Origin: Gammaproteobacteria bacterium
GTDB lineage: Bacteria; Pseudomonadota; Gammaproteobacteria; Competibacterales; Competibacteraceae
DNA: 64,000 bases
Assembly (NCBI GenBank): GCA_020846135.1
Contig: JADLEK010000053.1
Coordinates: forward strand, 62,001-126,000
Reading direction: 5' to 3'
The notes below the pieces were generated by a model. The model did no database searches and was not told the origin of the DNA. It saw nothing but the letters and a program-made list of their open reading frames with translations. Below, piece by piece: positions 45,559-54,900 of this stretch. Position 1 is the first letter of the stretch. The number at the start of each line of letters is the position of its first letter. Position numbers and translations under genes: made by a program.

Positions 45559-46083
45559 TCATGACTCCTCGGCAGCGGGCTTGGCGCTGTCTTGCGGCTT
45601 GGGCGCGGCAGCCAGCGCTTGCAACAGACTCGGATCATTGAGGACGTTGGCGATCAGTTCTTCGGCGCCAGTCTTGCCGTCCATATAGGTCATCAGATTG
45701 GTAAGCTGCTCGCGGGCTTGCAACAACCGGTTCAGGGAATCGACCTTGCGGGCCACCGCCGCTGGCGAGAAGTCGTCCATGCTCTCAAAGGTGATGTCCA
45801 CGCTCAGATCGCCCTCGCCGGTCAGGGTGTTGGGTACCCGGAACGCGGCGCGGGGTTTCATCGCTTTCAGGCGGCTGTCGAAGTTGTCCACGTCAATTTC
45901 GAGGAACTTGCGATCCGCCACCGACGCCAGCGGATCAGCCGGTTTGCCCGACAGATCGGCCATCACCCCCATCACGAACGGTAACTGCACTTTTTTCTGC
46001 GAGCCGTAGACCTCAACGTCGTACTCGATCTGGACGCGCGGCGCCCGGTTACGGGCAATAAATTTCTGGCTGCTCATCGCCAT
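45559..46083 (-). CDS. tssB: T6SS sheath small subunit TssB (VipA)
   Basis: 174 residues, ATG 46083 with GAGAGGT eight bases upstream. It has SSQKFIARNRAPRVQIEYDV, LPFVMGVMADLSGKP and RKFLEIDVDNFDSRLKAMKP, the standard TssB sequence; the C-terminal helix that ClpV recognises in homologues would be LNDPSLLQALAAA. It is coupled to tssC by three bases. Confidence 0.96.
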   Translation of the reverse strand: MAMSSQKFIARNRAPRVQIEYDVEVYGSQKKVQLPFVMGVMADLSGKPADPLASVADRKFLEIDVDNFDSRLKAMKPRAAFRVPNTLTGEGDLSVDITFESMDDFSPAAVARKVDSLNRLLQAREQLTNLMTYMDGKTGAEELIANVLNDPSLLQALAAAPKPQDSAKPAAEES

Positions 46084-46164
46084 TGGAACTTACCTCTCTC
46101 TGGAATCACGGTATTGGTAACGCCCAGCGGGAATCCGGACCATACAACCAACTATTGTAGTCGG

Positions 46165-47259
46165 TTATTCAGCATTGTCGTCCTGCGTCCCGAAAATCAG
46201 GTTGGCTTGCTCGACTCCCCCTGGAGTCAAGTCGAGCAGAATGGCCATAAAGTCCTTCGTCGCCAGCCGCTTGGCGCGTTTCAACAACAATGGCGCCGGG
46301 CTGGACGGTTCATAACGGTCAAAGTATTCGCAAATTTTGTCGATCATGCGCAGAGCATCTTCCCGGCTGGCGATCTCGCCGACGACCAGCCGGGCGCCGC
46401 CCGCCGTCGACGGTTGCCCGGCGGCTCCAGCTTTCCCGGTCTCTTCCTCGCCAGCGCCTTCAGATCCAGTCACAGCATCGCTGGCTATCCCTACCCCCTG
46501 CCGCTGGAGATGATCAACCAGCGGGTGACGCATCTCCTTCAAAACCCCAACTAATGCGCTCAGATCGGGGGCCTGGCTGACGCCGATCTGGTCGGTCAGC
46601 CCGGCCTCAATCCGCTGGACCCGGTCGATGGCTTCGGCAATCGTGGCGGCAATGGCCTGCACTTGCTCCGATCCGACTTCCTGGAACGCGCCGTTGATTT
46701 TCTCCGGGGTCGGCAACTCTCCTCCTCCCTGATCCTTGTCCTTGGCCAACGGCGTCAGCGCCCCGGATGCGATCTGGACATCGCGCAGGCTGAACCGCCC
46801 CAGGCTGCGCGAGTGGACCAACGGCGTCTCGCGCAACGCATGCAGCGTAGCTTCCGGATCGCACAGCGCCACAATGGTATTGACCCGTAAAGTTGGATCG
46901 TTGTCGTCATCAGGATCCAGTTGCGGGTAAACCTGCGCCCAGAACCGTTCGATCAGGCCGTCCACCAGCGCCAGGCCCTCAGCAAACCCGGGCAAGCCAT
47001 CAGTGTGGAGCAGGGCGCGGGTCAAATACACCGCGACCCGCAAATCCCGGGTGCGCTCCGCCAGCGCCAGCGCAGTCTTCTTGACGCTACGCCAGTCAGC
47101 CGGCTCGGCGGGAATGATGGTGTCGCCATACTGGCGCTCCGGGGTTTCCTGCGCCTGTTCCTCCAACTGGGCAAACGCCGGGTCGTATTCGAGATCGGCG
47201 CCGCACGGCGAACCGGCAGCAACCTCGCCCAGCAAGGCTTGAACGTCAATAACACTCAT
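46165..47259 (-). CDS. tssA: T6SS baseplate/cap protein TssA
   Basis: 364 residues from ATG 47259 (MSVIDVQALLGEVAAGSPCG), the usual start of the ImpA N-domain; an open frame extends 165 codons further but overlaps the divergent gene. The ImpA domain continues with LEYDPAFAQLEEQA, DWRSVKKTALALAERTRDLR and AEGLALVDGLIERFWAQVYP. The C-terminus SREDALRMIDKICEYFDRYE and PSSPAPLLLKRAKRL is typical of the short TssA class, as in H1-T6SS. It primes sheath assembly. First gene of the minus arm. Confidence 0.93.
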   Translation of the reverse strand: MSVIDVQALLGEVAAGSPCGADLEYDPAFAQLEEQAQETPERQYGDTIIPAEPADWRSVKKTALALAERTRDLRVAVYLTRALLHTDGLPGFAEGLALVDGLIERFWAQVYPQLDPDDDNDPTLRVNTIVALCDPEATLHALRETPLVHSRSLGRFSLRDVQIASGALTPLAKDKDQGGGELPTPEKINGAFQEVGSEQVQAIAATIAEAIDRVQRIEAGLTDQIGVSQAPDLSALVGVLKEMRHPLVDHLQRQGVGIASDAVTGSEGAGEEETGKAGAAGQPSTAGGARLVVGEIASREDALRMIDKICEYFDRYEPSSPAPLLLKRAKRLATKDFMAILLDLTPGGVEQANLIFGTQDDNAE

Positions 47260-47436
47260 AGCTGAATGCGCCTCATGCAAAATTGTAGGTTCAAGTATAG
47301 TCGGCTTGGCGCGGCGATCCGGGCTGGTATAGACTGAAAATTGTAGAACTAAAAATTGTTGTAGCGATTGCGCCGGATCGATATCGCTCATCCGCCCGCA
47401 CGGTTGAAACGGCGTCCCTGCCCACGGAAAGCGTGT
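47260..47436. promoter_or_regulatory. Divergent control region between tssA and tagH
   Basis: 177 bases between the two T6SS arms. On the plus strand TTGGCG (47306-47311) and TATAGA (47328-47333) with 16 bases between could be a weak sigma70-type promoter for tagH. On the minus strand TATACT (47299-47294) could serve tssA, without a clear -35. AAAATTGTAG occurs at 47279-47288 and 47337-47346, and a variant (AAAAATTGTTGTAG) at 47351-47364; these direct repeats may bind a regulator. Confidence 0.4.
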
Positions 47437-49053
47437 ATGTCCCTGAAACTGACCATCACCAGCTACCAGCGGCTCTCTCCGGGCCAGGAAACCACCAAAA
47501 TCCTGGATCGCGGGTCGATCAGCATTGGCCGCGCTGCGCAGAATGACTGGATCCTGCAAGACCCGGAGCGCATTCTTTCCAGCAAGCATTGCACGGTCCA
47601 TCACCAGGACGGCGGCTATTTCCTGACCGACACCAGCACCAACGGCGTTTACCTGAATGACGCCGACCAGCGCATCGGTCGCAATCAGAAAGCTCGGCTC
47701 AAGGACGGCGACCGTTTCGTGCTGGGCGAGTATGAGATCGGGGTCATCCTGCAACCAGGAGCGGACGAACTGGAAGAATCCCCGTCAGATGGACCGATCA
47801 CCGATATCGTGCCGTTTCCAGGATTGATGGCTGGCGACTCGATCATTCCCGGCGAACCCGCCGGGATCGCCAGTGGCGATCGCGACAAACCCTCTTTTTC
47901 CGACCTGCTGACTGATGATCAGGAGGCTTCTCACCTGCCGTTGCCTGGCCGGAGCTACCCTGCCGGACGAGTCATCACTGAGCCGCCACCCGATATTTCA
48001 GCGCCGGATCGCGCGTTTTTTGAACCGCCGGAGCTGATTCCCGAAACAGTTCCGCCACCGTTCGATCTGGCCCCGCCCGTTCCAAAGCCGGAACAGCGGA
48101 TCGAACCGGTTCGCCCGGTTGCGCCCCCGCCGCTGGAAATTCCCGAATTGCCCGCAGTAGCGCCCCCGATCATTCCGGAGATTATCCCCGCTCAACCGGT
48201 TGACGAAACGCCTGGCGCCGCACAAAAAGCGGTGATTCCTGATGACTGGTGGCTGGCGCCCCCAACCGCGCCACCTGCAGCCATAGCCGCTACAGCGCCA
48301 GCTTCGCCATCGCCACTGTCGCCAGCTGCTCCTCACGCTGCGGCGCAAGCGCCGGAACCGCCGTTGCCAAGCGCCACTGCCCCCGCCAGACCAGCCGCTC
48401 CACCACCGCGACCGCCAGTTGTTGTTGCTGCGCCGCCCAAGCCGCCCGTGGAGTCCGGCGATCAGGATTTGCTGCGCGCCTTTCTAGGGGGGGCCGGACT
48501 GCCTCAGGTGCGGCTGGCCGATGACCGGTTGCCGGAAACCCTGGCCAATCTCGGCGCAATCTTCCGCGAGACCGTTCAAGGGCTGGCTGAAATTCTCCGC
48601 GCCCGGGGCGACATCAAGGGTGAATTCCGGCTCGACCGGACCACCCTTGGCCCGATGGAAAACAATCCGCTCAAGACCCCGCCGGGTCAACCCCCCCTTC
48701 GTATTGAGGAGATCATGGTGCTGCTGCTGGCGCCCCGGCAGGATGCCTACATGTCGCCGGTGCAGGCGGTGCATGAGGCTTTTACCGACATCAAGGCTCA
48801 TCAGGTGGCGGTCATGGCCGGTATCCAGGCCGCCCTGAATCGCCTGCTGGAACGCTTCGATCCCGACAACCTGGAGACCCGCCTCCAGCACTCGGTCTTC
48901 GACACCATCCTGCCGGCGAGCCGTAAAGCGAAATACTGGGATCTGTTTACGTCGGAATATCAGACGATTGCGCGGGAGGCTGAGGATGATTTCAACGAAC
49001 TGTTCGGCGATGAATTCGCCCGCGCCTATCAGGAACGGTTGCGTAACCGGTGA
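47437..49053 (+). CDS. tagH: T6SS-associated FHA-domain protein TagH (Fha)
   Basis: 538 residues from ATG 47437 (MSLKLTITSYQ). The FHA domain (about 5-100) has SIGRAAQNDWILQDP, SSKHCTVHH and DTSTNGVYLND with the Gly-Arg, Ser-His and Asn positions needed for phosphothreonine binding. A Pro/Ala-rich disordered linker (about 110-340) leads to the TagH C-domain (DLLRAFLGGAGLP to the end). In H1-T6SS this protein is phosphorylated by PpkA to trigger assembly; no ppkA is present here, though the phosphatase gene is. First gene of the plus arm. Confidence 0.93.
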   Translation: MSLKLTITSYQRLSPGQETTKILDRGSISIGRAAQNDWILQDPERILSSKHCTVHHQDGGYFLTDTSTNGVYLNDADQRIGRNQKARLKDGDRFVLGEYEIGVILQPGADELEESPSDGPITDIVPFPGLMAGDSIIPGEPAGIASGDRDKPSFSDLLTDDQEASHLPLPGRSYPAGRVITEPPPDISAPDRAFFEPPELIPETVPPPFDLAPPVPKPEQRIEPVRPVAPPPLEIPELPAVAPPIIPEIIPAQPVDETPGAAQKAVIPDDWWLAPPTAPPAAIAATAPASPSPLSPAAPHAAAQAPEPPLPSATAPARPAAPPPRPPVVVAAPPKPPVESGDQDLLRAFLGGAGLPQVRLADDRLPETLANLGAIFRETVQGLAEILRARGDIKGEFRLDRTTLGPMENNPLKTPPGQPPLRIEEIMVLLLAPRQDAYMSPVQAVHEAFTDIKAHQVAVMAGIQAALNRLLERFDPDNLETRLQHSVFDTILPASRKAKYWDLFTSEYQTIAREAEDDFNELFGDEFARAYQERLRNR

Positions 49054-49182
49054 GTCTGGCAGTTGCGGCGATCCCCTGCCGTTTTGTAGTCGGGATGCTA
49101 CGATCTCCATAGAATTAACCCGGGTCTACTATCCTTAACCTTAGATGATCTCCCACAAAGCGATGAAGCGAGCGACGCCGCC

Positions 49183-50541
49183 ATGAGCTGGTACAGCAAG
49201 GTCGTATGGTCCGAGGGGATGTTCCTGCGCCCCCAGCATTTCCAGCAGCAGGATCGTTATCTCGAAGCCCTGGTCCGGCAATCCTGCGGCGATCTGCGCC
49301 CCTATTCCTGGGGGATCAGTGCGCTGACCCTGGATCGGGAAGCGCTGGCGCTGGGCAAGATCGCGATCACCGCGGCCCGGGGGCTGTTGCCGGATGGCAC
49401 GCCATTCAGCATCCCCGACCACGACCCGCCGCCTACCCCACTGGATATCGGCGCTGACGTTCGCGATACCCGCGTCCTGCTGGCGCTACCGTTGCGGCGG
49501 ACCGGCATGGCCGACATCGAACGCGGCGATCTGCAGGACACTGCCGCCCGCTACCGGGCAGCCGCCCGCGAGGTGCGCGACAACAACATCGACACCGCCA
49601 ACAACAGCGCCTTTGTCGAGATTGGCGAGCGCCGGCTGCGCTTGTTCCCCGACACCCGCGATTTCAGCGACTACACCTGCATCGGCATGGTCCGGGTGCG
49701 AGAGAAACGCACCGATCAAACCGTCGTGCTGGATGATGACTATCTGCCGCCGTGCCTAGATTGTCGGGGTGTCCCGGCCCTGAATGGCTTCGTCACCGAA
49801 GTACTGGGCCTGCTGCACCAGCGGGGCGATGCGCTGGCCGATCGGGTGTCTGGAGCGGGGACCGGGCGCGGCGCCGGCGTCGATATCGCCCAGTTCCTGC
49901 GTCTGCAAGCCGTTAACCGCTTTGAGCCGCTGTTTGTCCATCTGGCGGCAATGCGGGGTCTGCATCCTGAAGCCTTCTACCAGATCGCGGTACAACTGGC
50001 CGGTGAAATGACGACCTTCACCGGTAAGGCCAAACGCCGCCCGCCCTTATTCCCTGCTTATGATCATGACGATTTGCAAAAGACCTTTGGCATCCTGATG
50101 ACCGAATTGCGTCGGTCGCTCAGCCTAGTCGAGGAACAGGCGGCGATCCGGATTCCCATCGAGGAGCGGCAATACGGCATCCGGGTGGCGATCATCACCG
50201 ACCGCGAGCGGCCGCTGCTGACCAAGGCCACCTTCATCCTGGCGGTGCGGGCCGACATGGCGACCGATCTGTTGCGCGCCCGGTTTCCCACCCAGGTCAA
50301 GATCGGCCCAGTGGAGCGAATCGCCCAGTTCGTCAACCACCACCTCCCCGGCATCGGAGTCAGCGCCCTGCCGGTCGCGCCGCGTGAGATTCCCTACCAG
50401 TCCGACTTCATCTACTTCCGGCTGGATCGCAGCAGCGAGTTCTGGAAGCAGATCCTCAGCTCCGGCGGCTTTGCCTTCCATGTGGGCGGCGAATTCCCCG
50501 GACTGGACATGGCGTTCTGGGCCATCAAAGAGGCAGAGTAA
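49183..50541 (+). CDS. tssK: T6SS baseplate protein TssK
   Basis: 452 residues. The start SWYSKVVWSEGMFLRPQHFQ followed by QQDRYLEALV is the TssK signature. Later HLPGIGVSALPVAPREIPYQ and FYFRL-type ending (DFIYFRLDRSSEFWKQIL) fit. TssK trimers connect the baseplate to the TssJLM membrane complex. The gap of 129 bases from tagH is where tssJ is expected and holds no gene. The gene is six bases ahead of tssL. Confidence 0.96.
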   Translation: MSWYSKVVWSEGMFLRPQHFQQQDRYLEALVRQSCGDLRPYSWGISALTLDREALALGKIAITAARGLLPDGTPFSIPDHDPPPTPLDIGADVRDTRVLLALPLRRTGMADIERGDLQDTAARYRAAAREVRDNNIDTANNSAFVEIGERRLRLFPDTRDFSDYTCIGMVRVREKRTDQTVVLDDDYLPPCLDCRGVPALNGFVTEVLGLLHQRGDALADRVSGAGTGRGAGVDIAQFLRLQAVNRFEPLFVHLAAMRGLHPEAFYQIAVQLAGEMTTFTGKAKRRPPLFPAYDHDDLQKTFGILMTELRRSLSLVEEQAAIRIPIEERQYGIRVAIITDRERPLLTKATFILAVRADMATDLLRARFPTQVKIGPVERIAQFVNHHLPGIGVSALPVAPREIPYQSDFIYFRLDRSSEFWKQILSSGGFAFHVGGEFPGLDMAFWAIKEAE

Positions 50542-50547
50542 CGAACC

Positions 50548-51912
50548 GTGACGATTGACGACCCGTTTGCACCCACTGACGGCAATGGCGACGGTGACCG
50601 CACCCTGATCCGGCCTATGCCCGGCGGACGGCGTTCCAGTTCCGGAGCGCCGTCCGCCCCCCCGCGTCCAGCCAGCCCGCCCCCGGTGGAAACCGCGCCC
50701 ATCTCGCCCGGAGTCGGCCTTAATCCGTTGGAGGCCGCCGCCGCCCCCTTGCTCAGTCTGATCATGCGCCTTAAAAACACCGCCTCGCATCCGGAGCCGG
50801 AGCGGCTGCGGTCGCGGATGATCGATGAGGTCAAGGAATTCATGGCCAATGCCCGCAACGCCGGCATCCACGAGAAAACCGCATTTCGCGCCCGCTATAT
50901 TCTTTGCACTACCCTGGACGAGGTGGTGCTGAACACGCCGTGGGGCCGGGCTAGTCAGTGGAGCGAAAACAGTCTGCTGATCACCTTTCACAATGAAACC
51001 TGGGGCGGTGAGAAATTCTTTGAACTCCTCGATGCGATCATCCAGGACCCCCGCAAGAACCTTTATCTGCTGGAACTGATGTACCTGTGTCTGGCGTTTG
51101 GCTTTCAAGGCCGCTACCGGTTGCTGGACAACGGCCGCAGCCGGCTGGAGGAACAGCGGGAGCGGGTCTATAACGCCATTCGCACCGCGCGTGGCGAATT
51201 CGAGCGGGAACTGGCTCCGCACTGGCGGGGCGGCGGCGAACAGCGCAACCCGCTGATTCGCTATGTACCGCTGTGGGTGGTGGCAGCGGTCGCAGCAGCG
51301 CTGCTCCTGTTGGCCTATGCAACCTTTAACTGGCTGTTAAACAGCGCCTCTGACCCCGTACTGACTGCGCTCAGCGGCATCCGCGAGGAACCGGTCGCGA
51401 TGGTGCGGCGCGGTGGCATGGTCGCTGCGCCGGCGCTACCGCCCAAACCGCAGGTCAACGCCGGTTACGCCCAGGTCACCCAGAACCTGCGGACCTTCCT
51501 GGACCCGCAGATCCGTGCAGGCAAGGTCTCGGTGCTGGAGGCCGCCGATAAAACCACAGTTCGTATCAACGGCGATGGGCTGTTCGACTCCGGCAGCGCT
51601 AACGTCAAACCGGAGGTTCTGCCGCTGCTGGTGCAGATCGGCAAGGAACTGAACACCGTACAGGGCAAGGTGCTGGTCACCGGCCACAGCGATAACATTC
51701 CGATCCGCACCCTGCAATTTCCGTCCAACTGGCATTTATCCAAGGCTCGCGCCGACAGTGTGGTGGCGATTCTGGCCGCCAACAGCGCCAATCCCGGGCG
51801 GTTCTCCGGTGAGGGCCGCGCCGATACCGAACCGGTCGCCCCCAACGATACGCCGCAAAACCGGGCGCTCAATCGACGAGTCGACATCATCCTGCTGACC
51901 GGCGTCAACTAG
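50548..51912 (+). CDS. tssL: T6SS membrane protein TssL with OmpA-like domain
   Basis: 454 residues from GTG 50548. After a Pro/Ser-rich N-terminus comes the DotU domain (NPLEAAAAPLLSLIMRLKNT, RYILCTTLDEVVLNTPWG, NLYLLELMYLCLAFGFQGRY). A single transmembrane helix (about 240-262) is followed by a periplasmic OmpA-type peptidoglycan-binding domain: GDGLFDSGSANVKPEVLPLL, TGHSDNIPIRTLQFPSNWHL, NRALNRRVDIIL. Only some T6SS have this extended form; the wall anchor could matter given the absence of tssJ. Confidence 0.95.
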   Translation: MTIDDPFAPTDGNGDGDRTLIRPMPGGRRSSSGAPSAPPRPASPPPVETAPISPGVGLNPLEAAAAPLLSLIMRLKNTASHPEPERLRSRMIDEVKEFMANARNAGIHEKTAFRARYILCTTLDEVVLNTPWGRASQWSENSLLITFHNETWGGEKFFELLDAIIQDPRKNLYLLELMYLCLAFGFQGRYRLLDNGRSRLEEQRERVYNAIRTARGEFERELAPHWRGGGEQRNPLIRYVPLWVVAAVAAALLLLAYATFNWLLNSASDPVLTALSGIREEPVAMVRRGGMVAAPALPPKPQVNAGYAQVTQNLRTFLDPQIRAGKVSVLEAADKTTVRINGDGLFDSGSANVKPEVLPLLVQIGKELNTVQGKVLVTGHSDNIPIRTLQFPSNWHLSKARADSVVAILAANSANPGRFSGEGRADTEPVAPNDTPQNRALNRRVDIILLTGVN

Positions 51913-51921
51913 GTCGGGACT

Positions 51922-54900
51922 ATGAACAAAATCCTGCGTTTCCTGAAAAGTCCCTGGTTTATCGGCGTCACTGGCCTGCTGGCCGTGGCTGCGCTGATCT
52001 GGTATCTCGGCCCGCTGATCGCAATAGCGGGCAACACCCCACTGGCGAGCGATGCCGGACGAGTCTGGACTCTGATGACCGTCGGCGGCATGTATGGGCT
52101 TTACCAGCTCATTTATTACATCGATGCGCTGAAACGAAATCGCGACATTCTGACCGATCTGGCCGGTCAGGCCACCGGCGGAGCGGCCGGCGGTGGCGGT
52201 GGTTCCGGTGGTGATAGCGGCGGTGGGGGCGCCGGCGGCGGGGGCGGTCAGGACGCCGCCGAGCAACAGCGCAAAAAGCGGGAGAATGAAGCCGCTTCTT
52301 CCGAAGAAATCTCTACCCTCAAGCAAGGGCTGGAAGAGGCGCTGGCAACGCTCAAGCGGGCGCGACTGGGGGGCAAGTCCGGACGTTTCCAGTATCTCTA
52401 CCAACTGCCGTGGTACATCATCATCGGTCCGCCCGGCTCCGGAAAAACCACGGCGCTGATCAACTCCGGGCTGCGTTTTCCATTGGGTGCCGGCAAGGTG
52501 CGCGGGGTGGGCGGCACCCGCAACTGCGACTGGTGGTTCACCGATGAAGCCGTGATGCTTGACACCGCTGGCCGCTACACCACCCAGGACAGCCACGAAG
52601 AGGTGGATCGGGCGGCATGGCGCGGCTTCCTGGACCTGCTCAAGAAACACCGCAAGCGTCGTCCGATCAATGGCGCCTTTGTTGCGCTCAGTCTGGCGGA
52701 TCTGATGCAGCAGACCGAGGAGGAGCGCACCGCCCAGGCAGTGGCGATCCGGCAGCGGATCCAGGAACTGCATGAGCATTTCGGGATTCGCTTTCCGATT
52801 TATGTGCTGTTCACCAAAGCCGATCTGATCGCGGGGTTTATTGAATTCTTCAACGATCTCGGGCAGGAGGAGCGGGCGCAGGTCTGGGGCGCGACCTTCC
52901 CGATGGACGATCCCGCCAATCCGGAGGGTGTGGTCGAACACTTCAGCCGCGAGTTTGAACTGCTGGAGCAGCGCCTCAACGACCGGCTGGTGGAACGCTT
53001 GCAGGACGAGCGCGACCCGCAGCGACGCGATCTGATCTATACCCTGCCCCAGCAATTCGGCTCGCTTCGACAGGTCGCCGAACGGTTCATGACCGAAGTG
53101 TTCCGACCCAGCCGTTTCGAGGAGCGGGTGCTGCTGCGCGGTTTCTACTTCACCAGCGGCACTCAGGAAGGCACCCCGATTGACCGGCTGACCAGTGCGC
53201 TGGCCTCCACCTTTGGGCTGAACCGGCAAACCCTCAGCACGTTTTCCGGCAAAGGCAAGAGCTATTTCATCACCCGTCTGCTGCGCGATGTGATCTTCCC
53301 AGAAGCCGAGATCGCCGGGGCCAATCTGCGGGTGGAGCGGTGGCGGGCCTGGATTCAGCGCGGCGCTTACGCCACGGCGGTGCTGCTGACCGCGATCTTC
53401 GCCACCTTGTGGCTGGTCAGCTACGCGCGCAATGAAATCTATGTGCGGGCAGTCGAAAAACAGCGTCTGGAAGTCGCCCGCCAGATTCAGGCGCTGTCAC
53501 CCGATCAGGTTGATTTGATCGCGACGCTACCGGTGCTAAACGCAGCCCGCGCCATTCCGGGCGGCTATGACGACCGCACCGCCAAAACGCCGTGGCTGAT
53601 GGGCTTTGGCCTCTATCAGGGCAAAAAACTCGGCGGTCAGGCTCAGGCCATCTATCAGCGCTTGCTGCAGCAAGCCTTGCTGCCGCGCATCGTGCTGCGG
53701 TTGGAAGATCGGCTGCGCCAGAATGCCGGCAATCCAGGTGCGCTGTATGACGCGCTCCCGATTTATCTGATGCTGAATGACGCTCAGCATTTCGACGCCA
53801 AGGCCGTCAAGGACTGGCTGGAGCGGGACTGGCAAACCAACCTGCCGCGCTCCGTCACCCGGGAACAGCGCGCCCAGTTGTCGGCGCACCTGGACGCCCT
53901 GTTGGAACAGGCCCCGCTGCAATCGCCGATCGCCCTAGACGCCGCCCTGATCCAGAACACCCGCACCCTGCTCAACCAGTCTCCGGTCTCACAACGAATT
54001 TATGACCGGCTCCGCCAACATCAGCGTAATGCCGGCCAGCCGCCGGATATTGGCCTGATCGCCGCCGCTGGTCCCGATGCCCCCCGGGTGTTCGACCGTA
54101 AAAGTGGCCAACCCATGAGCGGCGGGATTCCGGGTCTGTACAGCTACAACGGCTATTACCAGTTTTTTCTGACCGAGAACCCGAAGCTGGTCGGACAAGT
54201 CGCTGATGAAAGCTGGATCCTGGGCACGACCGTCCAGGTTTCCACCGATCTGTCCGATCGGCAACAGGTCGCTGACGGCGTGTGCCGGCTGTATTTCAAC
54301 GATTTTCTGAAACAATGGCAGGACCTGCTGACCGATCTGGCGATCAAGCCGCTCGCCAACCCTGATGCGACGCTGGAAATCCTGCAAGTGCTGTCGGCCC
54401 AGGCTGATTCGCCGTTGCGCAAGCTGTTTGAAACGGTCGCCCATGAAACGGCATTGAGTCAGCCCCCGCCCGCGCCACCTGAAGACGCGGCCAAACCGCC
54501 GCCTGACAAGTCGATCACCGACAAGATCGCCGGCATTCTCGGCGCGCCCGCCCCGACCGCTATCCCTACTCTGCAACCCTGTGCGTCCGACATCCGACTG
54601 AACGGGTTGAATAGCCTGTATAGCCGCGAGGTCAAGGGCGCCGAAGGCGTGATTCCACCGCTGGACAAGACCCTCGCCGCGCTTTCTGAACTGTACAGCC
54701 AGATGAACGCGATCGTCCGCGCCAAGGAAACCAGCCCGGACGGGAGCGTACCGCAAACGCTCAAGGATCAGATTGGCGCGGTGGTCAATCAGGTGCAAGT
54801 GGACGCGGTGCGCAAACCACCGCCGTTTAACACCCTGCTCAACAAGCTGGCGCTGGACAGCGCCGACAGCGTTCGCAGTTTGCGCGACCGGTTGAACGCC

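Noticed and set aside
47260-47754. N-terminal extension of tssA by 165 codons
   Set aside because: It overlaps the FHA domain of tagH on the other strand and adds nothing TssA-like; MSVIDVQALL is the normal start.
51736-53229. Minus-strand open frame of 497 codons opposite tssL/tssM
   Set aside because: A shadow of two conserved T6SS genes with no recognisable motif.
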